A DNA stretch of 64,000 nt from Schistosoma mansoni. Taxonomy: Eukaryota; Platyhelminthes; Trematoda; Strigeidida; Schistosomatidae. Shown here piece after piece: positions 46,464-59,300 of this stretch. A model generated the notes under the pieces. The model worked only from the letters and a program-made list of their open reading frames with translations. It searched no databases and had not been told where the DNA came from. The stretch covers positions 26,231,951-26,295,950 of the forward strand of contig NC_031502.1 in NCBI RefSeq assembly GCF_000237925.1, read 5' to 3'. The number at the start of each line of letters is the position of its first letter. Positions within the stretch are counted from its first letter, which is position 1. The position numbers and the translations under genes are program-made.

Positions 46464-47382
46464 AACAATCGACAATAACGCATATGACCATAAGCAGATT
46501 AGTATCCACAATCACAGGTAAAATGAATTTCAAATATTCAACGTACTCTAATTATATAGAAAAAACCTGTCCATTATCATCACAATATCTTAAAACACTT
46601 CGCAAATGGTAAAATTGTTGGTAAAGTCGTGATGCAGCGTTTCGCACGTTGAACTATCAGTCACCCGAGTTGTTTTTCGGCACATAAAGATGTACGAAGT
46701 TGTTGAAGTGTACTTATCGTTAAAGATAACGAAAAAGCTCTTCGAAAATACCCTTTAATTGTCTTTTTGTACTAAGTACATCTTGCTGTGCTAGGTTGTG
46801 TTGATGATGACTGAATACGTGAATGGGTAATTAAATGTCAAAATAAAGTTAACACGCTGTTGTAAAGTTCTTCGTTTTATGCAGACAATACAACAGACGG
46901 GGATTCGACTGCATTAGTCAAAATGGCTCTCCAAGTCGCTGCTTTACACTCTTTAAACCGTGCGTAAAATTGCACTAAGCATCCTAAAACCCTTAAAGTT
47001 CCTATCACATTTATTGACGTGTCATTATCGTTCCGTTTTTTGTCGGTTGTTAACATCCTGTTGAGGGATACAATAAACTACTGTGGTGGATACTGTTATT
47101 GTATCAATTTCAAACTGAGTAACAGACGTTTACCCAAAGCTACAAGGATTTTTTATAGCATCATTTAATATTGTATTGGGTAACCTTAACCTAAGAGAAG
47201 CATTTTGAATAAACATGTCGACAACATTGATTACAATATATACCCTAAAACACGTTTAGAAATACTCCGTAACGGGACTTATTGTCAAGGAAGAGTGAAT
47301 GACGACTAAAGAGAGGCTCAAATAAGATCCTATTCAAAGGAAAAGGTAAAAACTGAATAGAACACATATATATAATCCTCCA

Positions 47383-47830
47383 AATGCCCTGGTACGGCCG
47401 AGAGTCCGCTCTTCCTCTCGAAATGCTCTCACATGACCACGTGTATATGGTCTCTGCCAGGAGAGTCCTACTCACTGCCTTCTCGTTGCGGGGGTGTTGT
47501 TTACGAAATCGAGAAGACGAAAAGCGAATTTCCAGCGCCTTCACTGGATTGGTGGACGCGGAAATTCCACCTAGATGAGTTGAAAAACCCTGATTCCAAA
47601 CCAATGGTGCACATGGGCTTCAGTGTCCTGAGGGAACAAATGGCGTATAAACTAATTATTGGCCACCGGCTACCATGGGACTGCATCTCGTAAGGATGCT
47701 CTACTGCTTTGTGGATCAGAACTTTAGATCAAAGGCTCTGGGTGTTACCTCCTATGAACACTACCTGCTTGAGTTTGGGCACCTGCGCAGTATCACAGCC
47801 CTCACACAAATCAAATGAGATTTGTGTGAC
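47383..47830 (+). mobile_element. non-autonomous family-T element, 3'-shortened
   Basis: The plus-strand copy begins GCCCTGGTACGGCCGAGAG (about 47386) and runs through CACTGCCTTCTCGTTGCGGG and AACAAATGGCGTATAAACTA to CACAAATCAAATGAGATTTG. There it stops short of the GTGTGG...TTGTACCAAT tail, so the 3' end has been lost by later deletion. Confidence 0.78.
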
Positions 47831-50744
47831 CAAATACCGTTAGGACTTCTTCACTATATTTTAGTTTCAAAGATCGATTCGTAAAGCCTGATGACACAAA
47901 CAATATTTTTTGCTCCCAATATCGTCATAGTATGTAATGGGAAACTATCAAACCGTTCATAAAGTTCGATAATCTGTGAAATCAGTATTAATGATAATAA
48001 AGCTGAATATTCGGATTAAAATATTCTCTTTGATTTCAAATAGCTCATATACTATAACCAAACTGACTGGACTCTGCATTTAAATAAAGATAAAAAGAGT
48101 AGGTTCAAGAAAATTGGAAACATTCTCAAAATGTGGCCGCATATATGGTATAAAATACACTGGTTGAAATTGCTCATAACGACAAAAAATCTGGAATAAG
48201 GACAGAAGCCTGTTTTGAAATAGTGCAAAGTGAGAGGTGAATATTTTTTATACACTGAAGATTGTATACAGGGAGTATAATTCACCGGAACAATCTTGAA
48301 AATGAGTCAAGCGCATGTACGATCGTTGAACTTCGGGATGAACTGAAAAAGAATAAGAAGATGAGATACATTAGCGGCTTTCAGCAGCACATTAAATGTC
48401 ATGTATATATATTATTATCCATTCAATTATATGTACGATATCAAAATTCAGTCGGAACTGTTATTCAAGCCAAGTAATTCAAATATATTTTTTGAAATGT
48501 TTTCCTTTGTCAAGCGCAAATCTTCGTGAAATAAACGATAAACCAACCTGTATAAATACTTACTAATAATGTTTTATTAAATAATGAGAATTGCATCTAA
48601 TCCGTTTATTAGGTCCCACCTAACTATCTGTTAACATCCCGTAAAATGTAGTTATCTTAATCTTATTATCATAGACGAGAATATTAAACAGAATAAAACA
48701 CTAATATATGGGCTAGGAATATTCTTTACAATAAATTCTCTCCATGGTATTTTCGTTCTACTAGAGATTACAAGAAACAAATGTTTCTGGGGTTACATGA
48801 AATGGATCAATGACCTGTATGGCCCCTTAGTTTTGAAATTGAAGCATTTTGTTAGAATTCAAGACTCGTTCTCAATGTAGTAATACCTAATTATTCCTCA
48901 AGGATTCTGAAACAGACTAAATCAAGGCACTGCTTGAAGTAGGAAAAATCATTGCAATACTGGCCCTTAGTCAACGTTTAATCAGCACGTTAAAATAGTT
49001 TCGTTTGGAATGAGTTTGATAAGCATATTCTCTTTCAAGGCATTTCATAGCTATAGAATTTTGAATCTCTTATTGACAAACAAATTAAATGACTGGTTCA
49101 TGTTGCGAATCACATTTTTCATACGAACTTACAAATAAATGCATAAAAATATGTCTCATTTAGAATAAACATTGATCTAGATACTTTTTATATAGTTGTG
49201 TTCCGGACTAAAAAATACAATTTTTTTATGGACAGACCATAAAAGTGCATATTTTTTATTTTTAAACGATGAAACAATAGTTTGCCTGGTAATCTTCATT
49301 TTGGATTATAACACTTAATAATCAGTTAAATATAAATTAAAATGTCTTAGATTTTCGGAAAATGAACTGTTACCATTGTTCTATTCTTGATGAAACACTA
49401 ATATTGACATCTAGTAGCTTTTTATTTATAAATATACATGCATTTCATGTCAAACATAATAAAAATAATTCTTATAGTCTTTGTTGTCAAATAATTCGTA
49501 TTTATTGACAGATTATAGGTCGATCACTTAAAATAAGTAAGTGGCGAAAATTATGTCAATATGATATTCAATAGTGAGTGAAAAGATACATTGTCTAAAC
49601 TTCAATAAAAAGATTCTCTTATTAATTACTAAGGAGATTCATGAAGTACCATCATTAAGGTAGTAAGAATAGCGAATTATCAATAAATTCGAAACATCGC
49701 ATTTGTTGAAACCCATAAGACGTTTAAAAAATACGTTTTTGATTGGTGACCTTTTGATGATCAACCTTATTTATGTGCGTTTTTTCACTTGTGCTTTTAA
49801 AAGTAAAACGCCAATAACACATACGACAATGGAGCTTTATTCATGAACAGAAACATGACGAATTCAATCGTTTTGATCATAGTAGTTTAACATTCAACAG
49901 TCAAAACTGGTTATGAAATTTTAGAAGACGTTTAAATAAATAAATTCACTGGACAGCTCATCCTGAGACAATTATTTAAGTAAATGCAAAAGTCTGTTAT
50001 TAACCCAGTTGGCATTCTAAACACTTGGATGCACTGATATTAATTTAAATTGGAGAACTCGACGTCAAAATTTAGTATCACATTACCTGGCATTACCTAG
50101 TAATACCAGCAAATTTTTAAATTTCCAAAACGCCAGATATGTCAATAATCAGCACTATTTCACATACTGTTGAGTAATTAAAAAACACCTCATGCAGTAC
50201 TTTGTTAAGTAAACAATTACTTTTTGCGAAAAAAAGAATTGAGTATTGTTCAGAAATTTAGAAAATTAGAGACAACCAAAACGTATTGAGATTACAGTAC
50301 CTTAACATTGCCAAAAAGTAATTTAACAGTAGGAGGAAAGCGCTATTGTTGCTTATATTATATTTTACAATCATCAGTGGTATGAGAATAACAAAGCATC
50401 GAATTTCTTTGCTTTGACCTTGAAACAAACAAGTAGAATCACTTGATAACGACCACCCTACCGTTAGTCTGACTGATATTCAAGTTTCACGAGTTTACGT
50501 AATCTTCACCGTTTCGATAAGTGAATGAGCAGATATTCGAAAAGTACACGTAGTAGTAGGCTTTTATAAAAGCCTGGAAGTACAATTACATGAGGAAGTG
50601 TATTCAGTAGTAATATACAATAAACCCAAGCAATATGTTAATGTTAATCAATAGAAACTGGAATGTATCTGAATAAACGTAAAAACAACTGCTGTGCGAA
50701 AATTTTAAACCTTATACATAATTATGACCATTGTTTGAGTCAGT
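47831..50744. other. intergenic, no gene seen
   Basis: Nearly 3 kb of very AT-rich DNA with stops in all frames. No tRNA, SINE or LINE signal recognised. Confidence 0.55.
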
Positions 50745-53700
50745 CAGTCAGCGACAACGTAGGACCAGGCACATATATGCATCGGTCCAAGTCGCCATAC
50801 CTCGTTAGCACAAGATGAACACCAAATTCATAGAAGTAATTAATTTAGTGGTGGTAGTATATATAGAAAGGTTGTATATAAGGATATAGTATAGGAAGGA
50901 AAAAAGTTATGAAGCAATTTTAATTTCAAGGTTTAAGGGAAGATAAAGAGTGTATACACCTGCGCCATTGTGATCGGTTCTGAGCCATGTCATCCAGAGT
51001 CTCTAACCATTAGTTACGATAATCGCGCGGACCCCAACCAAGTAGTCTGCATCTGCCAACATGGCTCAGACTAGAAGTTAGTGACTTCAAGCACTGGTGC
51101 CACGCCTTGGTTTGGCCGCCCCTAACTCTTTTCCAACCATCCCCTACACTAGTCAGCATAGCACGTCGTGGTAATCGGTGTTCAGGCATACGTAACACGT
51201 GGCCTAACCATCTCAGTCGATGAAGATTCATCACCTCATCAACTGATTTACCATCATTTCCTAATACCCTGCGTGTAACCTCACTATTACTTACCCGGTG
51301 ATCCCAGCAGATGTGAGCAATATTTCTAAGGCATGTGTGGTCAAATACTAGTAACTTATGAGTATCTTCTACTCTTAATGGCCACGTTTCGCAGCCGTAA
51401 AATGGAACAGAGCGAACTGCTGCGCAGTATACTCGTCCCTTACTTGACAGACGGATATCTCGTCTTCGCCATAGGTGACGAAAGCCAAAGGAGCTTTTTG
51501 AATCCGTGCAGAGATTTCGTCAGACACAAACCCATTAGGGCTGCTCAGACTTTCAAGATAAGTGAAGTTGTCGACGCATTCGACTACTTCACTCCGTATC
51601 CTTAATTCGGGTGTTGACGCGGACCAGTCCTGGAGTAACAATTTAGATTTAGATGGGGAGAAACACATTCCGAATATCCTGGCATTATTACTCAGTTCTA
51701 ACAGAAGACTCTGCATTTTGCCAGCGTCTTCATCAAACAGGAGTATATCATTTGCGTATTCTAAGTCGATAAGTGGGCCTCCTGGTAGAAGATCAATTCC
51801 TGAAAATTCAGTCGACGAGAGTGTTATTTCCAGCAACAGGTCTATAATGAAGTTAAACAAAAATGGGGATAGTGGACAGCCTTGACGGACACCACTTGAG
51901 GTTGTAAAATCATATGACAGTTCGCCATAAGCTCTCACTCGACTGGTAGTGTTCGAGTAAAGAGCCTTCACAAGGTTTATGTACTTCTGAGGTACACCTT
52001 TCAATGACAGACACTGCCACAGAACCTCTCGGTCTACAGAGTCAAATGCTGCTTTTTAGTCAAGAAAAACTATCATTGTCGGACGCCGATAAGCATGTCT
52101 GTGCTCTAAAACTTGACGAATGGTGAATATGTGGTCGATACAGCTACGACCAGGTCTGAAGCCAGTCTGATTTTCTCGTGTTTGCAGTTCACGAGTCTTA
52201 GTTAGGCGCCCGATAATTATTGAGGCTAGTATTTTAGATGCTATGTTAGTCAGACTTATCCCTCTATGGTTATCACAGGATGATTTTGGCCCCTTCTTAT
52301 ATATTGGGACAATCAGAGATTGTGACCAGTCAGATGGGATTACTCCGTTTCCCAGATTTTAGCCAGAATAGTAGTCAACCTAATCGCTAAAATTGGACCA
52401 CCATATTTAAAGACCTCTGGAGCCAATCCATCTGGACCAGCTGCTCTTCCTCGTTTCAGATTACTTATAGCCTTTTGAACTTCAAGTAGTGTCGGGGGAC
52501 CTACTTCAATGTTCCATTCAGACTGTCTGGGAATAGTGGGTAGTTGTGCAGTAGCTGAAGGCCAGCTAAACTGCTTTTCAAAGTGTTCCGCCCATCGTTC
52601 TAAACGTTTGGGTTGAGAGCAGATAAGGGTTCCGTCTTTTTCCGAGATTGTCTCACTTACACTTGACTTCTTAATTCCGGTTTCTTTTATTAGTCTGAAT
52701 AGTTGCCTGGTGTTGCCTACAGCCGTTGCCTTTTCCATCTCTTTTGCTTTCGTTGCCCACCACTGCTCACGATCGTTCCTTAGACTTTTAGTTAACCTAG
52801 ATCTAATTTGTTTACGCTCTTCGTGTTCAGAGCCTGATGGGATGAGTTTACGCGAATCCATCAGTGAAATAGACTTAGAAGAAATCCACTGATTTTTTGG
52901 AGCCCTATGATTTAAATAACTAATAGATGTTACTGCTGTTTCCACTGCTGTTCCAAGCAGCATCTGGGTCAGTCTCGTTTACAGAACTACCTAGATGTGA
53001 ACTCAGTTGTTTCTGGAATTCGCATTTGGCTTTCTCGTCCTCCAGTTCAATCCTAATGGGTCTTCTTAGTGTACTTTTCCTGCGTCCATTGAGGCGCAGA
53101 CAAATGCGCGCTCGTATTAAAGCGTGATCAGAGTCTAAACAAGTATTCCAATACGAGCGACAATCTTCTATTGAGCCTCTCCAACGATGACTGATGACAA
53201 TATGGTCTATTTGAGTCCATAGTTGGTTTGGTGCAGTTGGTTGCCATGTTAGACGATGTCTCTCCTTATGCTTAAAATTAGTGCTTGCTAAAAATAAACG
53301 ATTGTCTGAGCATAGTTGCAACAGACGATCACCATTATCGGTTCGTTGAGCCGGAATACTAAAACACCCACCTAAATGTCTTTCTGTTTGATTTAAGCTG
53401 CCTACCTGGGCATTAAAGTCACCCGCTACGACTACTATGTCTGAGCGCTTAGCTTTCTGAAGAAGCTCAGAGAGCTTTCTGTAAAAGTCATCTTTCACTT
53501 CATCATGGCTGCAGTCAGTGGGAGCGTAGGCAGAAACGACGAAAAGGCAACGACGTGTGGCCCTATCCTTTCGAGTTCTTACGGAGCCATTTAGCCGGAC
53601 AGCACACAGGCGACTGTTAACGGGGATCCATTCTAATAGTGCCTGTTCTGCCCTTGTACTTAGTGCTATGCCTACACCTGCAAGTCCGCGAGAAGTAGCC

Positions 53701-54300
53701 AACGGGTCGCCAGATACACGGAGGGTGTATTTCGTTGGCTGTCCATTTTGGCGAGGTGAGGTCAAGTGAATGACCACACTAGGATCCTGTATGCGTGTTT
53801 CGGAGACACAGCATACATCAATGGTACGAGATTCTAGGGTTTTAGCTAAGGAGGCCTGTTAACCGATTTGACTTAAAGTACGTACGTTGAAGGCTCCAAT
53901 GTGTAATTTGGAGCGAGGTTTTAGTAGACCTGGGACAGCGTTTCGCGCACTAGAATCGTTGACCATGGTGACACTTGAGGAGCTAACCGAAAAAGGAAGT
54001 TTAGTGTTGAAAGTCAAGGTAGAAGGAATAGTAGGAATTGAAGAAGGAGATTGATTATGAATACAGTGGTCTTGAGTGCTGTTAGAGGTATGAGGGCAGT
54101 TATCACTTCCCGGTTGCCCACACCGTGGAAGGGTTCTTCTATGGGTACCTGAAAAGGAAATTGGGTTAGAAGTGGTCTTAATGACCTGAGAGCGTGACCG
54201 CAGTGCCCAAGGGACAACTGCTTGAGGTCGGTCACACACGACCTTTTTGTGGGTAGCTTTTGTGTTAGCCCCGTTCTTCAAAAGAACCTTACCGCCGGAG
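50745..54300 (-). mobile_element. RTE-like LINE, family B, nearly full length, inactive
   Basis: Minus strand. The N-terminal region and first endonuclease block are at 54281-53860 (KLHIGAFNVRTLSQIG). An in-frame TAA follows at about 53860. The endonuclease continues to about 52970 (VVSAYAPTDCSHDEVKDDFY, VVVAGDFNAQVGS, LTWQPTAPNQLWTQIDHIVI, LDSDHALIRARI). After a frameshift near 52960 come the linker and RT (AISNLKRGRAAGPDGLAPEV, QTGFRPGRSCIDHIFTIRQV, then a stop inside the FLD-x-KAAFDSV block at about 52056). SGVRQGCPLSPFLFNFIIDL and EYANDILLF follow. The C terminus (LRWLGHVLRMPEHRLPRRAM, VGDGWKRVRGGQTKAWHQC) is in another frame. The 3' end carries a CTGA-type repeat (plus GTCAGTCAGTCAG at 50741-50753). 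The domain order, endonuclease then RT then a C-terminal extension, is complete. The RT motif YADD is mutated to YAND. One in-frame stop at each of two places and about three frameshifts mark a fairly young pseudogenised copy. Confidence 0.9.
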
Positions 54301-54670
54301 ACGGATATCCGTGGGATAAGGCGAGGTGTGCATTTTTAGGGTCGACCTTTTCTAACCCCACCCCTCCTTGTGGGAAGGCAGCATCGCTGTCATGCTGGTT
54401 GTCTGAAGGAAACACCTTATTGCTGTCACACCTCTGTACAGTCAGCAGTACGACTTCGCCTTCGGACCTTGGGTTTGCTGCTTTTAGTCTCACCGCTCTT
54501 CAAACGACCTGCCTGGCATGGTAGGACCTTGAGGAACGATTGTTCCAGCCAGTATAGCTCGATTGAATCATCACGATAGGCAAGCCCGACCACCACGTCA
54601 AGGTAGCAGCAACGGTCGTGTGGTGTGTATATGTCTGATACCTTCTTGTACCAATGTTTATATATTTAAA
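54301..54670. mobile_element. 5' UTR of the family-B LINE joined to a family-T tail
   Basis: 54301 to about 54590 looks like the 5' leader of the adjacent minus-strand LINE: AACCCCACCCCTCC and GGATATCCGTGGGATAAG resemble the leader of the family-A copy at 33.9-34.0 kb. 54590-54665 reads, on the plus strand, CGTGTGGTGTGTATATGTCT, then CTTCTTGTACCAATGTTTAT and ATATTTAAAG. This is the 3' tail shared by the elements at 28.6, 46.4 and 60.9 kb, in the opposite orientation to the LINE. Confidence 0.6.
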
Positions 54671-56318
54671 GAAAGAATGTAGCTGTAAGAAGACATTTTG
54701 AAAGATAACTTTGAAGTTTTCCAATAGTTAACCATTCAAGAGTATTTGTGAGGAAATGTTTTATTACTTGAACAATAGAAGTCTAATTTGTTTGCCACGT
54801 TCTCTTATTAGACTAAATACTGAGGCCAGAGAGGAAACTCCGTCCTGATAAACAGATGTTTAGATTACCTTGGTTACAGCTCAACATCAATCAGTGTTAT
54901 CAGTCAAAACGTGTGACTGTTCAAGGTACAGGACATTAAGAAATGAATGAAATAAGTATACTTGGAGTAGAGAATTACAGTTTGAATTCTGATTGGTAAA
55001 TACCATCGAGTAATATCAATCAAGCCCAAACATAACAATACTAAATCCGAGTCTTATAGTGAACATCAACAACTGAATGTAAGTATATCCAACCAACAAT
55101 TTCTAAATAAGAAGAAACATTAGTGTTAAAAGCCAACAGTAGTTAAAACATCATTTACAGTTCAATAGTCCTTGACAGAATGTATGAATGACCGATGTGT
55201 TCCTTACTTTACCATGTAATCTTTTACTTCGTAAAAACTATTAGGAAGAAGTCAGTCAGTCACAACGTAGAACTTCCATTGTTTGAAACATGGTATTTAT
55301 AAAGAAATCGAATTTTATTGTCAACTAGCATACTTCATTGATAACATGAAAATGCATTTTTAGCTCTTTTATTAAGACACTAACTTTTGTGATTCCTGAT
55401 ATGACGGGATGAAAAGTCAAAATTAGATTGATTTACTTATTGTGACTTGTATTCAACATTAATTCCGTTTTAATTCAATATGATGATTACCCAGTGTAAT
55501 ACTTGTTTCGTTTTCTCCTATGACCTTTTATTCAGTATAACATACGATATTCTTGTATTGAATTAATATGAACTATGCTCCGCATGACATGCACCATTAG
55601 ATAACTCTATTTTTCATATATGTGATTTTAATTAACGATCGAAATGAGTGTACGAATCAATATACAAATGAGTATATTTTCGACTAGAGTCGTCGTTATT
55701 GTTCGTGCTTCTGGCTGGCTGTGAAATATATTTCTCTATTTGAACCTCGACTTTTCTTCCTAGTTAGCGAGGTTGGGACGCATCGGAATAGCTAGTTTAC
55801 TAGTCATTGTGCCACTGAGTCTTTGTTCCGTTCACAGATTAGGTGAACTCGTAATCTCTTCAAACATAATAATTTCCCAGGTAGTTTACCTATTCAGCAA
55901 CAAAATATTGTGACTAAATCCTTGAAGTATTAGACAATTAGGAATGTTTTAATTTTCCATCATAAAAGAGTAGTACCATCAATCGAACGAATAACAATAT
56001 CTTTGAGATTAAACACTCATATCAATGATCACAATGAATACATCAAAAGAAAAATTATCTACGAAACAAGTGAGAAGAAATTTATAAGGCTTTAAAGGTT
56101 AGTTTGCATAGTAGCGAAGTGGAAAACATTCGCAATTTTTACATACACGAACGAACAGTACATCTTAAATGAGTAAATTTATATAAGAAATATTAGTTTC
56201 AATTTCATAAGACATAATACAATAACCGTTTTTATGTGTATGAACATAGACAACAATGACTAGAAAAAAAAAACCAAAATTGCACAACTGGAATCCAAAT
56301 ATTTTTACACGAGCAGAC
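54671..56318. other. intergenic downstream of transportin-3, little recognised
   Basis: A 30-bp crumb at 55245-55275 (AAGTCAGTCAGTCACAACGT AG) matches the extreme 3' end of family-B LINEs. The rest is AT-rich without supported genes. It includes the 3' UTR side of the minus-strand transportin-3 gene. Confidence 0.5.
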
Positions 56319-59300
56319 TCACTTCATAACAACATCTTGAAAATCGGTAATTTGCTCTTGTGTAGCTTGGACTAAACCATCAGTACGTATAGTTGACAAA
56401 TTAGCTACTGCGTTCTTCAACCAGTTAAGAAACATCTATATACAAAGACGGATATGAAAATATAGCACTGGAATCGGAAATACTAAATTGTGGTCAACGT
56501 TTTTAGAAGTGACTTATTCCCGGTTGATCTTTTGCTAAGAACACATAATCTGGAAACTTTGACGAAATAAAAACCAAGTGCATCATTCACACAAGGAAAA
56601 CTTAAGACAAGAGATGCTAAAATAAGTCCATTAACTATGAATTCATAAGATTCACTAAATTTCAACATTGACTTTTCCTAATAGCTAAACTAAACAATTA
56701 TACATAACGTTTGCCGATTATCTACCTTACTTTTGTCTTTATTTAACTAAGTTTTCTAATACTGCTGCAATTAGCTTCCGTAATTATCTAGCTTGCAAGT
56801 GGGAACCCGAAACAAATCCGGGTGGATTAAATAGTTAGGTCATGGAACATTGGTACACTTAACGATGTTTGAATGTAGTCATATTGAAACATTGGGTCAA
56901 TTTTTTTAAGACACCGTGGTAACTACGCATAATAAAGAGAAAAAATCCGTCGAAGGAAATTGAAGAGTTCAAAAAGAATTTTAAGGTACTGATTTAATTT
57001 GCAAAAACTATACTATATATCGAATAAGACAACGTGTGGAAGCTCTACAAAAACAGATACTTACTTCTTGATTAATCATGACCTTAAGATGATATAAAAT
57101 ATCTGCCATCTCGGGAAATCTTTCATCCATTAATCCAAGACAACATGCTTGCAATAATGCTGAAACTAACCGTTGTCCGCCACAACAATTATTCATATTA
57201 CTAGGATCAGTAGGCTGTGTAGGCCTGGAGTAAGTTAACCACACAATAACGTTCTGAGCAGCTAAAGCTGACTGACAAGAGGGAGTAGGAAGCTGTCTAC
57301 CAGATACTAAAATCTGGACAACCTGCATTGGTGTCTCCTCACATGCTTCATTCGTAAAAATGATAAGTTCGATGAAAAATCGAGCAGCTGCGGCTGATGC
57401 GCTGGTAGAAGCTGACGATGAACTCGACTCATCATTACTAGGTGAGTTTGGATCCGGTGTATCATCACTAGATGAACCAGCACCAGGGCCGGCACAACAG
57501 AGATTTAGAGAAGAGACAGCGGTATCGCAGAGTTCATTCAAATTGATCCTGCTACTGGTGAGAAAAACAGCTGCACAGTGTTGTACAAGTCGGGTGCATA
57601 GCCGAAACAGATCTTCCACAGTATGTGGTTGTTGTATGAGTCCAGAACCAGAGATAGATTTTAATGTTGGACCACTCAATGCCTGCAAAATGGTGAACGT
57701 CGCAAACAAAGATTTGGAACTTCAAGATAGAATAATATATGAATCTTATAATCGACAGACACAGTTAATACAAATAAATAAACTCTTCAATAAATGTCAC
57801 ATTATATATCCTGATGAGAATAATGAATGGCGACTTTTGGACCTTAAAACCAGATCCTACGAATCTGCTCAAAGAGGTGTTAGTGGGACATAGAGTGGAT
57901 TAAAGCATGTTTCGTGCATGATTGAGTTGGCGCACGTTGATTGGCTAATTCTTACCCAATCAGCACTAGTTAGTTGGAGAAGACTCTAGAATCTTCTCAT
58001 GTAAAAACTACAAATACACAAACGTATCTCTTATTGTGCTTCTTACTTCTATCTACCCTTGTTATTTGAGATATAATTTCTTTATTGATTTGGGGACTTG
58101 TCGAGTGAATAAGTGTCCAAGAATACTAGGCAATAGGAATAGCTGGGTCGTAATAAGAGAAATTATAATACATTCATTATAAGTCTGTAAAACTATTTGA
58201 AACAAATTAAATTGTGTTATACTTTACATATTACAAACAATGCAAATGCGACTCCTTGAAAAATATATATATAAGTAAGGAATCTCGTAAAAACTTTATA
58301 AACACATTTGTTTGGAAATGCCTTCAAGACTAAGGATAATGACTAAAGCATTTCATTTTAATTAACTAAATAAATGGGGGAAATCAAATAAACAAACAAG
58401 CCATATTTAAACATTTCACAAAATAAGCACACTTAATACCTTCGAAATAACTAGAAACTAAACAAATGTTTGAGAATTTAACTCAGACTAAATGCCCTAG
58501 TAACTGGTAAATCCTATTTGAAGTATAAGAAAATATGTTTCGAGAAAAAAACTCATGCTACTCTGATAAAGACCCGTATCAGACAGATGATTAACCAAGT
58601 AATCACAACGTAGCCATTTGAAATAGCGTACGCCAAAATTAAGGGAAGTCTAGCGTTCGGGAGCGGGATCGCAGGTCTTTTCTTTGTGACCCGCATGCAA
58701 ACTGGTGGGTGCGCACTGTTGAGGATTCCCATACTAGGAAGAAACGGTCGTCCAATGCTTTCAGATTTTCAATGGTGGCTTAAACTTGACCGATTCATGA
58801 ATTCAACTTATAGGGTTTCACATTAGTTGTCTAAGCAGACATCGAATATGGTTAAGATAATAGGTGATCACAAAGTAGCCGCAATCACATATTATCGTAC
58901 CGCCCTAATGGAATAACTACGACGTAGTTGTGAGTAATACGAGTGTTGAAAATAGGAACTTTTAAACTTAGCACTGAGTTAATGAATATTTTAGCATTAT
59001 GACTTGTAATACAATCCAACTAACCAAACTCACTTATGTTATTTAAACTATTTTCCTAATGGCTGACTATTTTAAACCATTAAACGTGGACATATCATGA
59101 ACCGAGAAATTCAAATATTTGTAATTTATTACTAAACACTACCATGCTTGAGTTAATTTTTTTTCTACAAAGCCCATTCATTTAATGAACTATTTTACTA
59201 CACTGTATTTTAATCGTTTGTTCGGAAATTGAAGTTGCCAATGAAAGCTATGGAAATTTTTTATTTAAAAATTACCTCATACACATTAACCAAACCAACT

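Noticed and set aside
57360-57893. 177-codon plus-strand frame
   Set aside because: It is antisense to transportin-3 exon 57682-57065 and arises from the low-complexity codons there; the minus strand encodes the conserved protein with proper splice sites.
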